From contig JAFOFB010000015.1 of assembly GCA_017387505.1 (NCBI GenBank), forward strand, positions 62,001-126,000: a stretch of 64,000 nt of DNA, in the 5' to 3' direction. The DNA is from Methanocorpusculum sp. Lineage in GTDB: Archaea; Halobacteriota; Methanomicrobia; Methanomicrobiales; Methanocorpusculaceae. The number at the start of each line of letters is the position of its first letter. Position 1 is the first letter of the stretch. Under the pieces are notes generated by a model. The model did not search any database, was not told the DNA's origin, and saw only the letters and a list, made by a program, of their open reading frames with translations. Shown here in pieces: positions 60,747 to 64,000 of the stretch. The position numbers and the translations under genes were made by a program.

Positions 60747-61994
60747 ATTAGCCAGCATCAGTTTGATTCTGTTTTCCTGATTAATCTTCGTTGCTCCCGG
60801 ATCGTAATCCACAGCCACGATATTTGAATCCGGATAATCGTCCTTTAACTTCCTCATCATGCCCTTTCCTGCAACATGGTTTGGAAGACATCCAAACGGC
60901 TGAGTACAGACAATGTTGTTTGTGCCGGAGTGAATCAGCTCAAGCATCTCGGCAGTTAAAAGCCATCCTTCGCCCATCTTGTTACCGTATCCAAGATATC
61001 CTTTAACAAGCTCCTGAAGCTCTGAGAAGTGAGACATTGGTCTAAATGTTCCTTCCTCCTCGATTACCTCAATCATAATATTCTGACACTTGATAACGAA
61101 GTTCTGGAAAATCCACATGCCTATCTTCTTGAAGATACTTCCTCCGTAAAGTCCGACATCAACATAACGGTTGTTTACCTTGAAGATAATAAAGTCCGTA
61201 ACTCCCGGAACAACAGGCTCTGCTCCCTCCTTTAACAGGAACTCCTCTAAATTGTTGTTTCCAAGCGGAGCATACTTAACATAAATCTCTCCAACGATAC
61301 CGACTCTTGGCTTCTTCTCGTTTGTGCGCTCAATCTTTGCGAAATCAGCAACGATTTCTCTCATGTATCGGCGCATTGCACCGAATCCAAGACCTTTGTT
61401 CTCGGTAAAGAGGTCAACGAGCTTGTCAGTCCAGCTTTCAATTAAAGCATCGGTTGCTCCTTTTTCTACCTCGTACGGTCTGCACTGGTTTCCAATATGT
61501 ACGAGTAAATCTCCGTACATCATCGCAAACACACAGCGTACCCCAAGCTTTAATGAGAGCTTGAATCCGGGATTCTTCTCCATACCGCTTAAATTAATAG
61601 AGATAACCGGAATGTACTCCAGGCCCGCCTTCTTCAAAGCTTTTCGAAGCAGGTGGATGTAATTCGAAGCTCTGCATCCGCCTCCTGTCTGTGTAATCAT
61701 TAAGGCCAGCTTGTGAGTATCATATCTTCCGCTTTCAGCTGCCTCGATTAACTGACCGATTGAGAGGATGGCCGGATAGCACATATCGTTGTGGACATAT
61801 TTAAGACCGGTCTCGACAACCTTCTGAGTGTTGGTCTCAAGGACTTCAATGTGATATCCTCTTTCAAGCTCTAAAAGCTTGACTAACATCCTGAAAGTAA
61901 CCGGAAGCATCTGTGGCACAACAAGTGTGTACTCCTTTGCCATCTCTTCGGTGAAGAGAAGACGTCCAGTCTCATCATAAACAAGTTCTGCCAT
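60723..61994 (-). CDS. 2-hydroxyacyl-CoA dehydratase-like protein (C-terminal partner of the activase fusion)
   Basis: This 423-residue protein has HNDMCYPAILSIGQLIEA, TQTGGGCRASNYIHLLRKAL and IVCTQPFGCLPNHVAGKGMM, whose cysteines could hold a [4Fe-4S] or larger cluster as in HgdB/BcrB-type dehydratases. In many bacteria this region is the C-terminal part of one protein of about 1,400 residues with two activase domains; here it is a separate gene starting directly at the stop of the upstream gene. The substrate is unknown. Confidence 0.8.
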   Translation of the reverse strand: MAELVYDETGRLLFTEEMAKEYTLVVPQMLPVTFRMLVKLLELERGYHIEVLETNTQKVVETGLKYVHNDMCYPAILSIGQLIEAAESGRYDTHKLALMITQTGGGCRASNYIHLLRKALKKAGLEYIPVISINLSGMEKNPGFKLSLKLGVRCVFAMMYGDLLVHIGNQCRPYEVEKGATDALIESWTDKLVDLFTENKGLGFGAMRRYMREIVADFAKIERTNEKKPRVGIVGEIYVKYAPLGNNNLEEFLLKEGAEPVVPGVTDFIIFKVNNRYVDVGLYGGSIFKKIGMWIFQNFVIKCQNIMIEVIEEEGTFRPMSHFSELQELVKGYLGYGNKMGEGWLLTAEMLELIHSGTNNIVCTQPFGCLPNHVAGKGMMRKLKDDYPDSNIVAVDYDPGATKINQENRIKLMLANASRNERK

Positions 61995-64000
61995 TTAGAA
62001 ACCTCCTCTCTCGCGTGCCTCAACTGCCGCCATCAGACTTCTGATACGAATCGTAATAGCTCCTAAGTTGCTGATTTCATCAATCTTAATCTGAGTGTAG
62101 ATTTTATCTCCTGCCTCTAAGATTTCGCGGACCTCATCAGTTGTTACAGCATCAGTTCCGCATCCGAATGATACAAGCTGCATCAGCTGCATGTCTGCTT
62201 GAGTTGTAACATAACGTGCAGCGGCATAAAGTCTTGAGTGGTAAGTCCACTGGTTTAAGACTTTTCTCGGCTCTTTATCCATCAGATAGGAGACCGCATC
62301 TTCTGTAATTAAGACAAATCCGTATGAGACTGCAAGCTCATCGATTCCGTGACCAATCTCCGGGTCAATGTGGTATGGACGGCCTGCCATCACGAGAATC
62401 TTTTTGCCGTTCTCGCGTGCGTAATTGATGTACTCAGCACCCTTCTTTCTGATTTCATCTTTGTATGCTTCGTACTCAGCATAAGCTGCTTCTGCCGCCT
62501 TCTTTGTCTCCCTCTTCGGGATTCCAAACTCGTCTTTGAAGTACTTTGCCGCACGCTTGATGAAGTCATCTTTTCTGTGGAGGCCGAAGTACGGGTAGAG
62601 GTAGCGGACTTTTTTCAGCTCTTTTACGTTTGCCGCAAGGAGTTCGGGGTAGTATGCAACAACCGGACAGTTGAAGTTGTTGTCTCCTAAGCCCTCATCA
62701 AAGTTGTACGGCATGCAGGGATAGAAGATTGTGTCAACTCCTGCATTCATTAACTCAAGCACATGTCCGTGCATGAGTTTTGCAGGATAGCAGACCGTAT
62801 CAGATGGAATCGTGTGCTGACCTAAGCGGTAAATCGCACGCGACGATTCCGGAGATAAAACAACCTCGAATCCGAGTCTGGTGAAGAATGTGTGCCAGAA
62901 CGGCAGGTTTTCGTAGGTGTTAAGTCCAAACGGAAGACCAATCTTTCCGCGTGGTGCGCCTTCAACTCCATGATATGAGAGGAGTTTGTCGTACTTGTAG
63001 CGTGCAAGGTTTGGCAGTGCGGACTTTTCCTTTCCAAGCGGTCTGCTGCATCTGTTTCCGGAGACAAAACGTCTTCCGTTGTCGAAGGTGTTGACCGTTA
63101 AACTGCAGTGGTTTGTACAGAGTTTGCAGGTAATCGGTTTTGCTTTGTGGATGAAGTCTGCAAGCTGAGCTTCGGTTAGAATCGATGATTCTGCAAGCTG
63201 TAAGTCCTTTGCGTGAAGTGCCGCACCGTATGCTCCGGATATTCCGGCAATGGTGGGCCGCGTTACATTGCGCTTTAATTCCTGCTCGAATGCACGAAGA
63301 ACTGCATCATTCTTGAACGTTCCTCCCTGAACTACGATGTTTTGTCCAAGGTCATCCGCACTTCCTGCACGAATAACTTTGTAGACTGCGTTCTTGACGA
63401 TACTAATCGAAAGACCGGCGGAAATGTCTGCAACCGATGCTCCGTCACGCTGAGCCTGCTTAACAGACGAGTTCATGAAGACAGTACAACGCGATCCGAG
63501 GTTTACCGGATGCTTGACAAACAGACCGAGTTTGGAGAACTCCTCGATTTCGTAGCCTAAGGCTCTTGCAAATGTCTCGATGAAGGAACCGCATCCGGAT
63601 GAACATGCTTCGTTTAAGAAGATGCTGTCTACTGCACCGTTTCTGATTTTGAAGCATTTCATATCCTGTCCGCCGATATCGATGATGAAATCAACATCAG
63701 GATTGAAGTGGCGTGCGGCTCTGAAGTGTGCAACCGTTTCAACTAATCCTGCGTCAAGGTTGAATGCGTTTTTAATCAGCTCTTCGCCGTATCCGGTGAC
63801 AGCAGCTCCGCGGATTTTGATGCGGTCTTCTGCCGCGGCGTAGATTTTCTTTAACTCTTCGAAGACAATCTGAACCGGATTTCCGCGGTTTGAACCGTAG
63901 TAGGTGTAAAGAATTCCGCCGTCTTTGTCGATTACAACAAGCTTGGTGGTCGTACTTCCTGCATCGATTCCAAGATATGCGTCACCCGCATATTTGCTGA
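61995..64000 (-). CDS. Acyl-CoA dehydratase activase / DUF2229 fusion protein, 5' end outside window
   Basis: The frame stays open to the window edge, giving at least 668 residues. It begins with an ASKHA ATPase domain: YLGIDAGSTTTKLVVIDKDG, FIIDIGGQDMKCFKI, and EACSSGCGSFIETFARALGY, which holds the cluster-binding cysteine of HgdC/BadF-type activators. A DUF2229 dehydratase-like domain follows with CKLCTNHCSLTV, GNRCSRPLG, SDTVCYPAKLMHGHVLEL and FYPCMPYNFDE. Activators use ATP to push electrons to a dehydratase FeS cluster. It probably has a further N-terminal activase domain beyond the window. Confidence 0.85.
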   Translation of the reverse strand, partial: SKYAGDAYLGIDAGSTTTKLVVIDKDGGILYTYYGSNRGNPVQIVFEELKKIYAAAEDRIKIRGAAVTGYGEELIKNAFNLDAGLVETVAHFRAARHFNPDVDFIIDIGGQDMKCFKIRNGAVDSIFLNEACSSGCGSFIETFARALGYEIEEFSKLGLFVKHPVNLGSRCTVFMNSSVKQAQRDGASVADISAGLSISIVKNAVYKVIRAGSADDLGQNIVVQGGTFKNDAVLRAFEQELKRNVTRPTIAGISGAYGAALHAKDLQLAESSILTEAQLADFIHKAKPITCKLCTNHCSLTVNTFDNGRRFVSGNRCSRPLGKEKSALPNLARYKYDKLLSYHGVEGAPRGKIGLPFGLNTYENLPFWHTFFTRLGFEVVLSPESSRAIYRLGQHTIPSDTVCYPAKLMHGHVLELMNAGVDTIFYPCMPYNFDEGLGDNNFNCPVVAYYPELLAANVKELKKVRYLYPYFGLHRKDDFIKRAAKYFKDEFGIPKRETKKAAEAAYAEYEAYKDEIRKKGAEYINYARENGKKILVMAGRPYHIDPEIGHGIDELAVSYGFVLITEDAVSYLMDKEPRKVLNQWTYHSRLYAAARYVTTQADMQLMQLVSFGCGTDAVTTDEVREILEAGDKIYTQIKIDEISNLGAITIRIRSLMAAVEARERGGF

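Noticed and set aside
1-64000. CRISPR arrays, insertion sequences with transposases, or a replication origin
   Set aside because: No regularly spaced direct repeats, no intact transposase frame, and no Orc1/Cdc6 gene with origin repeats were seen.

Overview
The window reads as chromosomal DNA of a hydrogenotrophic methanogenic archaeon, most likely a Methanomicrobiales member such as Methanocorpusculum. The evidence is an F420-dependent methylene-H4MPT dehydrogenase (mtd), a Tfx-type regulator, a six-subunit Ech-type membrane hydrogenase, an archaeal four-subunit pyruvate:ferredoxin oxidoreductase, the archaeal ribosomal protein superoperon with rnp1 inside it, the modified archaeal mevalonate route, and TATA-box promoters with very short leaders. 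The genus is inference.

Layout. 1-5.0 kb: tetrapyrrole operon (hemB end, hemL, hemC, cobA) running into a PLP decarboxylase and a DUF1624 membrane protein. 5.1-10.8 kb: an SDR oxidoreductase, a META-domain lipoprotein, a leftward group (cyclophilin, a small Cys-bearing protein, an alpha/beta hydrolase), a divergent SPASM radical SAM enzyme, then mtd divergent from a Tfx regulator. 10.9-11.45 kb: a gene-free, hairpin-rich region behind a strong TATA box, the best candidate here for an undescribed element. 11.45-24.1 kb: 22 ribosomal proteins plus rnp1 and secY, from rpl3 to secY. 24.1-25.7 kb: an AMP phosphorylase gene broken by a frameshift and an in-frame TAG. 25.7-30.0 kb: a surface protein, a divergent FtsZ/tubulin-like protein with a repeat-bearing tail, and an HD phosphohydrolase.

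30.0-33.4 kb is an AT-rich cassette (ribbon-helix-helix regulator, SGNH-like membrane protein, MBOAT acyltransferase) bracketed by imperfect inverted repeats. 33.5-37.2 kb: a UbiX/UbiD pair with the aconitase-X large subunit (archaeal mevalonate pathway) and an M50 protease. Then come cobQ, echABCDEF, a leftward biotin ligase and porBACD, so low-potential ferredoxin chemistry and pyruvate synthesis sit together. 47.5-48.5 kb: a HEPN/MNT toxin-antitoxin pair and a frameshifted small membrane protein. 48.6-55.1 kb: MFS exporter, iron-sulfur flavoprotein, M20 dipeptidase, GNAT, a zinc-ribbon protein, an OB-fold membrane protein, Nif3-like and SWIM proteins. 55.1-57.6 kb: leftward NAD operon nadX-nadA-nadC. 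57.7-59.8 kb: a 5'-truncated ROK kinase and a BaiN/HI0933-type flavoprotein. 59.9-60.7 kb: tRNA-Thr(GGT), then a gene-poor AT-rich stretch with inverted repeats and a strong leftward terminator. 60.7-64.0 kb: two leftward genes of the 2-hydroxyacyl-CoA dehydratase/activase superfamily, the upstream one cut by the window end.

All identifications come from reading motifs and lengths by eye; no database search was run.
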